A stretch of DNA of 64,000 nt. Source: Epithemia pelagica (Eukaryota; Bacillariophyta; Bacillariophyceae; Surirellales; Surirellaceae). Positions 1-11,224 of this stretch are shown piece after piece. The first letter of the stretch is position 1; every line of letters begins with the position of its first letter. Location: assembly GCA_946965045.2 (NCBI GenBank), contig OX337230.1, forward strand, positions 1,488,001-1,552,000. Reading direction: 5' to 3'. The notes below the pieces were generated by a model. That model was not told the origin of the DNA, did no database searches, and saw only the letters and a program-made list of their open reading frames with translations. The position numbers and the translations under genes are program-made.

Positions 1-467
1 TTCTGAACGGAGTGGAGGTTTGGTTTGTGTAAAAGTCGAGAAATTGCTTTTGGTGGGGTACCCCCAAGTAGGGGTGAGTGGTCGCATGTGTGTCGTGCTT
101 TTGGTAAATTTCGATCACTAATCCTCATGACTGACCTCCGCTGGGGGCTAGACGTGGGGGTGAGGGGAATAGTCTATTCTTCCAGCTGCCGCGCCTACCC
201 GCTAGGGTACGGTCGACCGACTGCCCTGGGACACCCGCTACTTTGGCAGCGGAATGGACTTTTCCGCTTTCAAAGTTGTCTTCCTATTCAGTACAGTGTG
301 ATTTCAGCGACTCCCTACAATACAATAAAAATTGTACTTAAGAATCCGATTTCCGTTGATTTCTTGTATTTAAGAACTTTGATCTTGAATCATGACCACT
401 ATTTATCATGACCGTTAATATAGGGCTTCGCTGAAATAAGCCGTGACCTGCTGGCTCGAAACCAAGT

Positions 468-598
468 CGAAACCACGACACGAACCCGAAACAAAGTCGA
501 AACAAAGTCGAAACAAACCGAAACAGGTCGAAACAAACCGAAACAAACCGAAACAAACCCGAAACAAACCCGAAACCCGAAACAAACTCGAAACCAAG
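468..598. repeat. CGAAACAAA-type degenerate minisatellite
   Basis: Imperfect tandem units of about 10-12 bp, variants of CGAAACAAACC and CGAAACAAAGT, followed by a short (ACAG)n tract at about 600-615. A related array in the same orientation lies at 6788-6925, on the other side of the Copia insertion. Confidence 0.85.
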
Positions 599-751
599 CC
601 GGACAGACAGACAGATTAAACCTTAACTCTAATAAATTATTTTACCACCCTTCACACCTGCCATGCATCATGCGTCCTCTCGTAAGAAATGACAGTTGGC
701 ATGCTGCCACGATTCAAATTTTGGATGCTCCCTGACAAAAAATCTTGGCAT

Positions 752-802
752 ATCAACCATCAACCATCAACCATCAACCATCAACCATCAACCATCAACC
801 AT
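752..802. repeat. Heptanucleotide tandem array (ATCAACC)n
   Basis: About seven uninterrupted copies of the 7-bp unit ATCAACC. The unit length is not a multiple of three and the tract is not coding. Confidence 0.95.
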
Positions 803-1425
803 GAAGTGAACGAATCCTAGCTACCTGACGCAGCCTTCTTGTGGGTTTCTTTCTAACATGCTGTTTTGTAGGAGTAGCTTTCTTCTGTCTCATTCAGGAT
901 AATAGTAGAGTGTTAATCTTCCAGAAAATTTCTTACTTCGTTGCAGCTTCTGTCTGCATTCAACATCACCATTACCCATAGCAACACCCTTGAAAATAGA
1001 CCAAAACCACAGCTCTGAACAAATCCTGTCGACTCTGTGGTCCATAGAGACGAGGATTAGACTGCTCTAGATAATATTGAAAACTTGGAGTAGTGGCAAG
1101 ATGAATAAAATGGGGCATGTCTTCTTTGTTTGTATCCGACACAACAAAGTATTCAGTCGTCTACAGGAACAATGAATGAGACTAACAAAATGATGATAGT
1201 GAGAAATCCATGCTATAGAAGATAAGGAAGCAGCCAACAAGCAATCTAACATTTCTACAAATAAGGCAAGGAAGATTTGTGACGGCTGGCCTACTAAAAT
1301 GGCTCGTCCTTCACTTGAGAAAGGCAAAATCAAAAACCAAACATCAAAAGGGACAATGCGAGGGACTAAATTGATAATTTATGAGCATATGTATCCTCTA
1401 AATGGGAAGGAACCAAGCTACTCCT

Positions 1426-2160
1426 TGTTAGGATTCTCACCTTTAACTAGGTGGTGGTGGAATCTACAACACATCGACTGATGCTAGTATTTTATGGCAT
1501 CCGATGACATTTTCCTAAAAGTGAGAAAGGAATGTTGGCATGCTCGCGAAACTATAAATTTGGCCATGGCATGCTTGCATTGCACTTGTTATCGGCGACC
1601 GCTCGGATATTAACTATGGCCCAACACGTGCGCGCCCAAAACCATCGAGTGCGCGCCTTGATTATCCGAGTACGCGCATCCACGATTCGACCTAACGGTC
1701 TATGTAATCAAAGCACAAATCACGATCACGCCAGACCATATCTCTGTTCCCACAAATCCAAGAATGCAAACAGCAACGCGCCCAGCACAAGACTTATACC
1801 ACGACAAAGCAAGAGCTGTTGCATCCCATACATGTTATCCATCACCCTATACATTCAATATACACCAATGCCGGTCTACTCCAACCAGTGAGGACCTATC
1901 ACACCAGATCCATGGCCGTATACAAGAGCCAGGACTTCAGCACCATCAATCACCTTAGTTAGTAATCGTCTCACAATCATTAACCATCACCATTTATCAC
2001 TTATCTCAAACAGTGGATCGACTGCCCCCTACGGCGGACCTTGACTTGCTCTCTTCTCTGACCCGTGGAGAAGTTAGTATCGATTGGTGATCTAGATTGT
2101 CCGCTCTCCGAGCAACCTACTACCTATTACCCTTCTGAATTCTCAATGAGAGTTCTGCTA
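1426..2160 (+). repeat. 5' LTR of Copia element 1
   Basis: 735 bp, beginning TGTTAGG and ending TTCTGCTA, so the termini are TG...TA rather than TG...CA. It contains a TATA-like sequence TATAAAT at about 1553-1559. An internal open frame of 119 codons occurs in both LTR copies, but I recognise no protein in it. Confidence 0.9.
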
Positions 2161-2174
2161 GATTAACAGTCTCA
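2161..2174 (+). other. Copia primer-binding site matching tRNA-Asn anticodon arm
   Basis: GATTAACAGTCTCA lies directly after the 5' LTR. The identical 14 nt follow the 5' LTR of the second Copia element (44434-44447, minus strand). The reverse complement contains CTGTTAA, the anticodon loop of a tRNA-Asn(GUU), flanked by stem-compatible bases. This suggests priming by a tRNA half cut in the anticodon arm, as is known for Drosophila copia with initiator tRNA-Met. The tRNA identity is inference. Confidence 0.65.
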
Positions 2175-2629
2175 TCGCTCATTGCCCTGCAGTCGCATTG
2201 GAGATCATACTTACCCATCTACATTCAGTACAGATTGAGCTACACCATCAACAAGAGTAAGAGGACAAAGCTACCCAACCCAACACTAGGGCCAGCCTGG
2301 CTAAGGCTAGGGTCACCAACCCTCTCCTATTCCAGGACCTCAAGCTGGACCAGAACTCCGTGCATACTCACCTGACCAGTACTTTGTGGAGGACTACGAG
2401 CAAGACGAGGAAGCTACCACTATTCCTGACTCCCCGGTTCAACTCGATCACCGCAACGAGTCCAGAAGTGACCTAGGATAAGTAACTTTAAGTAGTTTCC
2501 ACAACAAACCAGAGACAAAACCGAGTTCCGCACATCCGGATTCCAAGCACAACACACATCCGGGTACTAACATACGTGGCACACACGTGGTACATCCGGG
2601 TCCTTATCACACCACACATTAAATAAACA

Positions 2630-5600
2630 ATGAACCAACCATATACTACCATGGATCCAACACACCCCAAGACACCTTCTCTTCCTTCTGACGACTCAGT
2701 ACCGTCTGACATATCAGATACACAAGTGTTCAATCATATCACCCAAAATCTATTTGAATGTGATGAAGAACGAGCTCAAGCCCTTGAGCTCAAGCCCTTC
2801 ATCAATGGATAAAACATAGTGGTTTCGAACACATTCTGAATGTCATCGACTATCTTGCAGTCAATCCAGAAAAGAATATCAAGGACCTTGGACAATACAA
2901 GTATGGGAACAAGACGATGGACCTGAAGACATATAAAAGGCATCAACTGAAGATCCTAGCATATTGGTCACGAGAACAAACCTCAACCCTGCAGCAGTCT
3001 GATTTACCTCGCTCTACCTGGTTGAACCTCACCAAGGCCAATTATGATCATTGGAGAATCAATGCAGACTTCACCAAGCTTCGTCTGAACCAAGGTTGCA
3101 TTTCGTCATTTCGTTTAGCAAAAAGAGAGGTGCTGCGTCTTAACAACTACATCTCCAATCTTCGTCTTGATGATTCATGGCATGGCACAACCTATCAGTT
3201 TCTTCTACACTTTCAACACCAGTTCCATCTTCTCAACAATCTGGGATCAATGTTTGATCACATTCCTGGCCACTCCACTAGGATGACCTACCTGATGAAA
3301 GCCGTTGAAAAGGTACCAGATTTACGACAAGTCAACATCTCGTCTGGTGCAAAGACACTTTGTTACGAATCATATTTCCGTCTTCTCCTTGATGCCGCAT
3401 ATGATCATGACCGAGCAACTCGATCACCAAAGTCGAACCGATGTAAGCATACCAAGCAACGTGGCTTTCGACATGACCAAGATTTTGATATCAATAATCG
3501 ATCACCCAAAGAAATGCACCACAGGATTAAGAGAACTAATATGAAGACCAAGGATTCATCTTCGCTTCCAAAGATCAGTCTTCCAAGAGATCTGTGGAAG
3601 AAATTCACTAACAATAGTCGTCAAGTAATCATTGCGTACAACAATGAGTCTACCCAGAATGCATCAACAACAACTGCATGGAAGGAACAGACACATACTC
3701 TTGACATTGATCCGGAACCTGATCCTGACCCTGGTAGTACACGGATTGACGACATGATTCAACATAATTCCCAAAACCATCAAGATAATCTATCTGATCT
3801 TACTCATTTGATGTCCAATACCAAGGGAACATCCACCCTCAATGATTGTCTCGAGAACAACAACTGTAAACAGAAAGTTCAGATATCTCGACGTCTACTT
3901 TCTCGCATGTCTACTTTCTCCGACAACAATCAAATGACTGGCTTTATTCACTGGCATCTTGATCCCATGCAAGATACGGCACCTTCTTCCAGGACTGTTG
4001 AAAATGATGGCAATCCAAATGATGCTTTTGGGAAGTATAACACTCGTGTTGTCTGTAACCTCAACCTTCTCTTGGATTTACCTTATGATCATGGGCCTGA
4101 TAGACCCTCCTTCGTCACACCCCCACATGGAGAGTACCGTTCCAAACCATACCTCCAAGATCAGAACATGGCTGAGAACCGTTATCAGACCGTTAAGAGG
4201 ACAAGCTACGTCGTGACCATTTTGGGCCATATCCCTCTTGAGATCCTCAATGGTCGCCCACCCGGCATTACCCACCCACTTTTCTTCCTTATCTGGGACA
4301 AGGCCTACTCCTATACCGATTCTGATGCCCCCTCCCACCGTCCCTACCCTCCCTCTTTTGTCACGACACTTGGCTACTGGCTTGTTTTTGCCCCTCCTAT
4401 TGGTGATACTTTGTCTCTGGACACTCAAACCCTTTGTTACTCTGCCATTCTTCATGATGCACCCACGCAACCCAGCAACCTTTGTGTGGATACCTCTTCA
4501 GGGGAGGAGTCGCTTCCAAGTAAACCCAACGGCAAGCAAGCTGACATTGTTTTCATTTGTAGCAAAGGTGGAGATCCATCCACGCAAATTCCAACAATCC
4601 AACATGATGACACTATTGAACAAACCTTCCTTGTTTATGATCCAGAGGAAAATGGGGAGCAACGACAACCACAAAATGGGGAGCAAAGACAACCATCTCT
4701 TATCAGACGCGTCGTTGATTTAGAACAAGATGCTCTCAAGCAAGAAGAATGCATCAAGTACACTTTCTGTAAATCCATTTCCAACTTTGACAAGATAATC
4801 TCATACCGTCAACATATGGAATACATTAAACAGGACATCCAAGCACGGGCAACTGAAGATGACGTTTCCCAATTCAGAAATTTTGTCACACATCGTAGTA
4901 GCAACAATCCTGGCTACAAAGGAAGTCGCTGCAAGATACTTGTTGTTTGGGAGACTGGGGAGATCTATGAGCCTCTGTCACTCATGGTAAATGATGCCTA
5001 TGCCAAGAAACATGATCTATTGAATGAACTTGGATGGAAACATCGCAAGCATTTTGTCAAGACCAGTAAAGTCCTCGCTCAAGCTGCCAAACAGCAGTCA
5101 AGAATCAAGCAAGACCGTCATTCTGTCAAGGTAAACAAGGTTTATGGTCAAGCTCACTTCAACAGAGGAAAAACAATAATCGCGTCACCAGAAGAGTATC
5201 ACAAGAACATGATTCGAATCCATCTTGTAAAACGTGATGATAGTCGCCCAGCACTTCTCATCACAGACGAGGCTTTTACCAAAGAACCGGTTGAGGCAAT
5301 CTTTTTGTGTACTACTTCCATTCACAACTTCCATACAACCACCTGTCTTGGGATTCTCAATGATATGGATATATGGGGAGCAAAAGTTGAAAATGCACAC
5401 GACCCGGAAGCTTTATCTGGAGAGAAGATCTTGATAGTTGCAAGACAAGAACTCAAGGAATCAGGTCACATCTCGATTACGCACAGGGCCTCAAAGGGAT
5501 TAAAATCTTCAGGAGCATTTCGGCGTGACTGTTTCTTTGACATCCCAATTGATATGGATTTGTCACCAACTAAAGCAGATCCCAATGTTTGGATGAAGAA

Positions 5601-5832
5601 GGCACCTGGGGAGCATAGCTCAAAGGGCATCGACAAGACCTACCAACTCAAGAATGATGACTATGAGAACATCCAGGAGACATTCTCAGCAAGCATTGGA
5701 AATTCTCGAAAGTATGGACCATGTTCAAGATCATATTCTTCTGAGAAGGAACCGTTCAGAAGCATGACAAGGAAAATAACAATCCTCACTGGACAAATTG
5801 TGGGGAGTGTGAGGATTCTCACCTTTAACTAG
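2630..5832 (+). pseudogene. Internally deleted Copia Gag-Pol, frame mostly open
   Basis: A Gag start (ATG at 2630) runs 60 codons and is then shifted by a perfect 14-bp tandem duplication of GAGCTCAAGCCCTT (2772-2785 and 2786-2799). From there the other frame is open to 5832 (971 codons counting from ATG 2917). The Gag part (QFLLHFQHQFHLLNNL) aligns with the second Copia element (QFLLHFNEQLRLLDSL). Only the end of integrase remains (NMAENRYQTVKR, then LNGRPPG). The reverse-transcriptase part keeps just its N-terminal half, with degraded motifs (LITDEA for LVADGH, AKVENAHD for AADIGNAYLE). There is no YVDD box and no RNase H. The stop codon lies 24 nt inside the 3' LTR. Confidence 0.85.
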
Positions 5833-6542
5833 GTGGTGGTGGAATCTACAACACATCGACTGATGCTAGTATTTTATGGCATCCGATGACATTTTCCTAA
5901 AAGTGAGAAAGGAATGTCGGCATGCTCGCGAAACTATAAATTTGGCCATGGCATGCTTGCATTGCACTTGTTATCGGCGACCGCTCGGATATTAACTATG
6001 GCCCAACACGTGCGCGCCCAAAACCATCGAGTGCGCGCCTTGATTATCCGAGTACGCGCATCCACGATTCGACCTAACGGTCTATGTAATCAAAGCACAA
6101 ATCACGATCACGCGAGACCATATCTCTGTTCCCACAAATCCAAGAATGCAAACAGCAACGCGCCCAGCACAAGACTTATACCACGACAAAGCAAGAGCTG
6201 TTGCATCCCATACATGTTATCCATCACCCTATACATTCAATATACACCAATGCCGGTCTACTCCAACCAGTGAGGACCTATCACACCAGATCCATGGCCG
6301 TATACAAGAGCCAGGACTTCAGCACCATCAACCACCTTAGTTAGTAATCGTCTCACAATCATTAACCATCACCATTTATCACTTATCTCAAACAGTGGAT
6401 CGACTGCCCCCTACGGCGGACCTTGACTTGCTCTCTTCTCTGACCCGTGGAGAAGTTAGTATCGATTGGTGATCTAGATCGTCTGCTCTCCGAGCAACCT
6501 ACTACCTATTACCCTTCTGAATTCTCAATGAGAGTTTTGCTA
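5808..6542 (+). repeat. 3' LTR of Copia element 1
   Basis: 735 bp, beginning TGTGAGG and ending TTTTGCTA. It is preceded by the purine tract GTGGGGAG (5800-5807) and followed by the target duplication CTCCT. It supplies the stop codon of the internal frame. Confidence 0.9.
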
Positions 6543-6750
6543 CTCCTAATCAACAAGGCTGCTTCAGGTCGCAAGATTCGTCAGCATTTCTCGCTCCATG
6601 GTCAAGATTTTTATGAGAGTCGAAACTCGAGAGTATCCCAACTTTTTTAAAAGCAAGACGCCAACCCGCCCTTACGACTTAGGAGTACGATGGAAGAATA
6701 CTTACAAAGACTCGTGGCAAGTGTTGCGGGCGGTAGACTTCACACATTAG

Positions 6751-6751
6751 A

Positions 6752-6787
<36 letters not shown>
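6751..6787. repeat. (TCTG)n microsatellite
   Basis: About nine TCTG tetranucleotides directly abutting the CGAAACAAA-type array that follows. Confidence 0.9.
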
Positions 6788-6925
6788 TCGGAACAAAGTT
6801 GAAACAAAGTCGAAACAAACCGAAACAAGTCGAAACAAACCGAAACAAAGTCGAAACAAAGTCGAAACCAGCCGTTAAATACGGGACCAACCCGAAACCA
6901 GACATGACACAAACTCGAAACATTT
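6788..6925. repeat. CGAAACAAA-type minisatellite, second array
   Basis: Degenerate units such as GAAACAAAGTC and GAAACAAACC, same family and orientation as 468-598. No coding potential. Confidence 0.85.
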
Positions 6926-7420
6926 AGCGATTATCCCAATCCACGACTCAGTTGCGACATTGAAAAAGAAATAGTTAACATAATTTTTTGTTTTGAGCAC
7001 GTGTCCCTACATTACTATACTAAGAGTACAGAAAATAAAGCTAGCTAGCTAAAACAGCGATCATCCCTAGCTACCCAGTTGCCGGAATAGGTAAAATTCT
7101 CAAGTGGGAACCAAAATCACGGGTTGCCTGGCGCCATTACTCTCGGAATCATGGAGGGGGGACAGCCCGCTTGTGACAAGGGGCCACCTAGACGAACCGC
7201 TTTTCGGGCCCAGACGTGGGGGTGAGTAAGAGTTTGCACACCAAAAGCACGACACACATGCGACCCGACCACTCGCCCGTACGCGCAGCATCCGACCACC
7301 ATCGCTGAAACTCTCGAACCATTCGAACCCGTAGGACAGTACTATAATGCCATCTCCCCAGACGAAAGCATCACCTCCGTTCACGAGCTGAGCGACACTA
7401 GGTTTCGACAGCTCTTCGAT

Positions 7421-9059
7421 GTGGAGGAAGTCTTCACCTTGAGCGACCTGCTTGGCGTGAGCAGCGGAGGCGTCAGTACAAAAAATCCTGTTCCAGATGG
7501 TTGGACCACGCGCATAGGCGATGCTCTTCGAGACGTCACCAGCAGTGAACTTCACATGAATGCAGTCTTACAAAATGCATTGAAGGAAGCACCTGGTGTC
7601 GCAGGGTTAGGTACCGAATATCAAAGCAAAACCGCGAAGATGGAAGAGGAAGACGACGACGAAGACCGCCCACTCAGGGTGAAAGAAAGATACATTCGAA
7701 ATCTGTTCGCTGACTGTTACGACGACAAATGCTACAACAGTTTGGAAAGAATGAACGGCTTACCTATCACTCTCAAATGCCAACCCGATTTTGCGGTGTG
7801 GACGAAGGGTGGACAGGGAATGGTGATCACGTGCGAGGGAAAGAATGCACAAAACTATGTCTTGCACAACGCTGTTCGACAATGTGCTTCCTACATGTTA
7901 GTGCACTTATTTTACTGGGTCGCTACAAAATCCAAGCTGGTAGAGAGTGTGTACGGAGTCGCAGTGGCTGGTATAAAATGCAAGGACATGTCGCAAAAAA
8001 ATTTATGCTGTGGTGCTGATGTCTATGTCGCTTCCTTCTGTGATCGGGGGCATGCTCAGGATCAAGAAGTACGCGGTCCCCTTGAACTCCTTAGAGGAAT
8101 TGTGGACTTTCACGAACTTCGTTTGCGAAAAAACTCCTGGCTCGACTCCTGATTTACTCGTTGGCGGCGGTCGTCCAGCATGTCTGCAGGCACCATTGGA
8201 GCTATTACGGACAAAACCCAACGGCTGGACCATGGTCGAGAATGGCACGGCCAATCTTGTCATTTGCGTAGATCAAGAGCAAGGATGGACCACTATTGGG
8301 GATTTCTTCGAAGATCCTTCGATGGAGCGCATGACGGAAAAACTTCACGGAAAACAGGTCAACTACCCTTTCTATTTCAAGTCGAAGAACTACCTTGCAA
8401 CCGACGACCCCCAGAATGTGATGTTTTACTTTTCCACAGAGGGCGTTCAACTGAAGTCTTTTTTGGACGTACAAGTGTACTTAATACCACCAAGCCCAAC
8501 AACTGCGGGTCTGTACATCTTGATGAAAAGGGTGGGGACTCCGTTTCGCGCATTCCACACTTTTCCATGGGGCTTACAGGGTTTTGCTGGTGCTTTTGAT
8601 ACTTTTGCAAATTGTGTCCTTGCTTGTCAGAAGGAATCGAGGCTCGTCCACGGGGACATTCATATGGGCAATTTGCTCATCGATGAGCAACATCAACTGC
8701 GCTTAATCGACTACGATGAGGTTCGCTACAATCGACTTACTGTACGCACCCCGCGAACGGATCAGGATCGTCAGAGGTTTGTAAACAACCAAGCGCTTGC
8801 CAATGACTTTGTTCAGTTCACGAAGAACCAGTTGTTGCAGCTTTTTGTCGAGTGCTGGCGACGAGTACGGAGGATGTCGGGTGAAGACTCAGTCGCAGAT
8901 ATTCGTGTTACTACAGTGGAGGGAGATTTCCACCTTTGTTTCACTGATGGGCAGAGTCCTGATGCATCAGCTGTGGATGATCTCTTTGACAGGTTTCGTG
9001 AAGTTCTTCGTGACATTTCTACAGGCAAACTCAATGCTAACACGTCGGTTCTGTCCTAA
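7421..9059 (+). pseudogene. PD-(D/E)XK nuclease + protein-kinase-like gene (Crinkler-type), split by frameshift
   Basis: Two overlapping frames encode one protein. The first (7421-8152, open upstream to about 7250) carries a restriction-endonuclease-like core with PDFAVW and CEGKN, fitting D...ExK. The second (downstream of about 8002, to 9059) carries a kinase-like catalytic loop VHGDIHMGNLL and metal motif LIDYDE. Homology-like text passes from one frame to the other at a run of seven A at 7995-8001, so one indel there separates the halves. Nuclease-kinase pairs are a known architecture among Crinkler-type effector or genome-conflict proteins of eukaryotes. No convincing ATG exists for the N terminus, so the gene may also be 5' truncated. 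It could be a real pseudogene or a sequencing error in the homopolymer. Confidence 0.6.
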
Positions 9060-10146
9060 AACAAAGGCGGCCACGCTCCTGCTGCCGCCTCAAGTCCTAA
9101 TGCGAGGACGCTGGAAAGTTAAGAGAAGAACGATCGCAATCGCAAGAAAATAGAAGAAGAAACACTGAGTGTAGCAACGAATTTTATGTGTGGTGCTTCA
9201 TTGTTGCGAGGGTCCTGTCGGAATGTCTTTGCTGAATGCTAGAAGAACTCGTCGCATGCTGCATGGCACCCATAAGGGAATGATCACTTTGCAGCTGGCT
9301 TTGAATCCCCTTCCTTGGTACCAGGAGCAGGAGGAGGTAGAACGTCGCTCTCATCGGAGGACGACTCGCACGATTCGTGCGATGTCATACGATGTGGACG
9401 ATGATTCTAAAGACGACTCCTGTTCCACGTCCTTACCAGCAACCGTGGTCCAACTTGATCTTCCGACAAAGTTTGTTTTTCCTTTTTGCAACAGCTGATT
9501 TCAACTTGTTGTCCTGGATTTTCCCACAAACAGGGTTCACGTCCCACAAACGAAAACCATCTCTGGGAAGATCCTACAAAAGCTTTGAATTCTGATTTGT
9601 TTTTCCGAATCTGCAGGGGGGAACGAAATCCTGCAAATCAACGCACTATCAGCGGGATTAATCCCACAGATTCTACCATGCAACACAGATTTGCAGACCA
9701 AGCGTTATTTTCCCGCACATTCGACCTGTTTGTAGGAAAGAGGTTATTTTCCCACACATCTGTTGCAACGGCCCACATTTTCTCGCCAAAATTCACGCGG
9801 AAGCATTCCCGATCTCAAGTGGATTGGAAACTCGAATACTCAAACACGCCTCGAATTCATTTCAGCAGGGGCTTTGTGGTTCTGTCGTTCAATCGAAAAG
9901 TGACAACACGATAGAAAAACCATTCTCTCCCCACGGTTGATTCTCATCATTGCACGATTCTCAAACATGGCGAATCGTAGGGTGCCGTCTTTCGTTCCAC
10001 GAGGTGCGGTATCACAGACTCGGGGTGACAGTGCCCGACCAGTTATGCTCACCTCAAGGAGATAAATCTCTTGGTGAGCAAATAATTATCTCCCATAAGT
10101 AGCTCCTATGCGAGCTACTGCATATCCATGGACTTGACATGGGAAT
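9060..10146. other. No gene recognised
   Basis: Short frames only, none with a recognisable domain. The part at 9500-9790 contains recurring near-copies of TTTTCCCRCACAT and CCCACAAAC, and may be decayed repeat or 3' flank of the nuclease-kinase gene. Confidence 0.4.
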
Positions 10147-10536
10147 ATGAATGCCTCATGGCGTGCAAAGAGTCAGCTTATGACCAATCCATGGTTGGGA
10201 ATCCAATGGCAATCTGTTTCCGGTGTGCCTAATCGTGGAAAAGTTGAATTCATTCCAAAGAACAGTGAAACATGCCAGATGAAAGTATATATTGCCATAA
10301 TCCCACCTCGTGTTTTGAATCCACTTTTTCGGAGAGCAAAGTCTCTCGTTTTGGAAGACTTCATAAGTAACTCGATTGTCAAGTGGTCATTGGAAATGTT
10401 TCGAGACGTGGTAAAAGCGGATTTAGCTATCGAAAGTGGAGATGTGGAGCTGGGTGATGCATTGTACGGAGCAGTAGAAGGCAAAGCAACAGCGATCGAA
10501 GAAACGCTGAAATTTTCCTCAAAGACGGGCGAGTGA
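10147..10536 (+). CDS. START/SRPBCC-like (cyclase/dehydrase) domain fragment
   Basis: 129 codons. The segment with WQSVSGVPNRGKVEF, a strand-rich middle and a C-terminal helix ending DVELGDALYGAVEGKA resembles the second half of START-like polyketide-cyclase/dehydrase (SRPBCC) proteins, which in algae are often plastid-associated. The usual N-terminal half (targeting sequence and first helix-grip strands) is missing because the frame is closed by a stop just upstream of the ATG. This may be a 5'-truncated copy, or the last exon of a gene whose start I cannot find. The ligand is unknown. Confidence 0.45.
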   Translation: MNASWRAKSQLMTNPWLGIQWQSVSGVPNRGKVEFIPKNSETCQMKVYIAIIPPRVLNPLFRRAKSLVLEDFISNSIVKWSLEMFRDVVKADLAIESGDVELGDALYGAVEGKATAIEETLKFSSKTGE

Positions 10537-11224
10537 AGAGAAAGCCTGCCCGACACGCTGGTGTCCATCGTTGGGTTCGGACAAGGCCTGAGAAAAGACC
10601 TTTGTTCTTGGTCCCTCAATGGATTCGTCACATGATGGACTGCTTAGATGTCTTGCTGCCCAAAAGTGCTCACGAAAGCAAGCGACAGATCTTCTTCAGA
10701 TCCCCCTTTAGGTCACTCAGTTGAATATTAACGAAGACACTGATGATAATCCATATATATGTCATGTTTGCTCTAGACTTCGGACAACCCTAAATTGAGA
10801 CTCTGCAGACCATGGGGGACATATAATGAGCCTATGCTCTCTGAGAGATACCTATTATGCATTGAGAACAAAAATAGAAAAGGAAGGCATGAGTTTTCAA
10901 CCCTACAAATATTCTAGTAGCTCTGCCCCGCGTCGCAATAGCTACTAGCAATGACAGGAATACGGTTACTCTTTCGTCGCAACGTCCAGACTATGGTCTG
11001 AACTATGGTCAACCTTGATAGCTTTAAGCTTTCGAATCGACTGGTTGGAGGAGTTCTTCTCCCACCTCTAAGTATCCAGGATCAAGGGTATAACAGCGAT
11101 CATGTTAGGATACCACTTCAAGCTCGAAATCGGATTCAAGCTATTGGTCGTGTGACCGGACCCGAAGAACCAATCATACTGAGAGATAAAAAAGGATTGT
11201 TCACGACAAGGTTGAACATCCCGT
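10537..11224. other. No gene recognised
   Basis: AT-rich spacer. A 78-codon frame at 11005-11241 overlaps the start of the next gene and shows no known domain, so it was not called. The promoter of the downstream glycosyltransferase gene must lie here. Confidence 0.4.

Larger units (their letters stand above)
1..1420. other. Gene-poor repeat-rich flank
   Basis: I see no supportable gene here. Short open frames have no recognisable domain. The stretch contains a 25-bp block at 81-105 that recurs inverted at 7240-7264, a CGAAACAAA minisatellite and an ATCAACC heptamer array. It ends at the target-site duplication of the Copia element. Confidence 0.6.
1426..6542 (+). mobile_element. Non-autonomous Copia-type LTR retrotransposon
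   Basis: Two 735-bp direct LTRs (1426-2160 and 5808-6542) bound an internal region. They are flanked by a 5-bp target-site duplication CTCCT (1421-1425 and 6543-6547). The LTRs differ at about seven positions (about 99% identity), which indicates a recent insertion. The 5' LTR is followed at once by GATTAACAGTCTCA, the same primer-binding site as in the Copia element at 37265-44970. The purine tract GTGGGGAG precedes the 3' LTR. The single long internal frame is homologous to the Gag-Pol of that element but lacks most of integrase, the reverse-transcriptase catalytic YVDD region and RNase H. It probably moves with proteins from related full-length copies. Confidence 0.9.

Noticed and set aside
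1532-1891. 119-codon frame in the 5' LTR, repeated at 5914-6273
   Set aside because: Present in both LTRs only because they are copies. Composition is unlike a protein and no family is recognised.
2161-2180. Conventional primer-binding site complementary to a tRNA 3' CCA end
   Set aside because: The sequence after the LTRs lacks the expected TGG at the start in both Copia elements; the shared 14 nt fit an anticodon arm instead.
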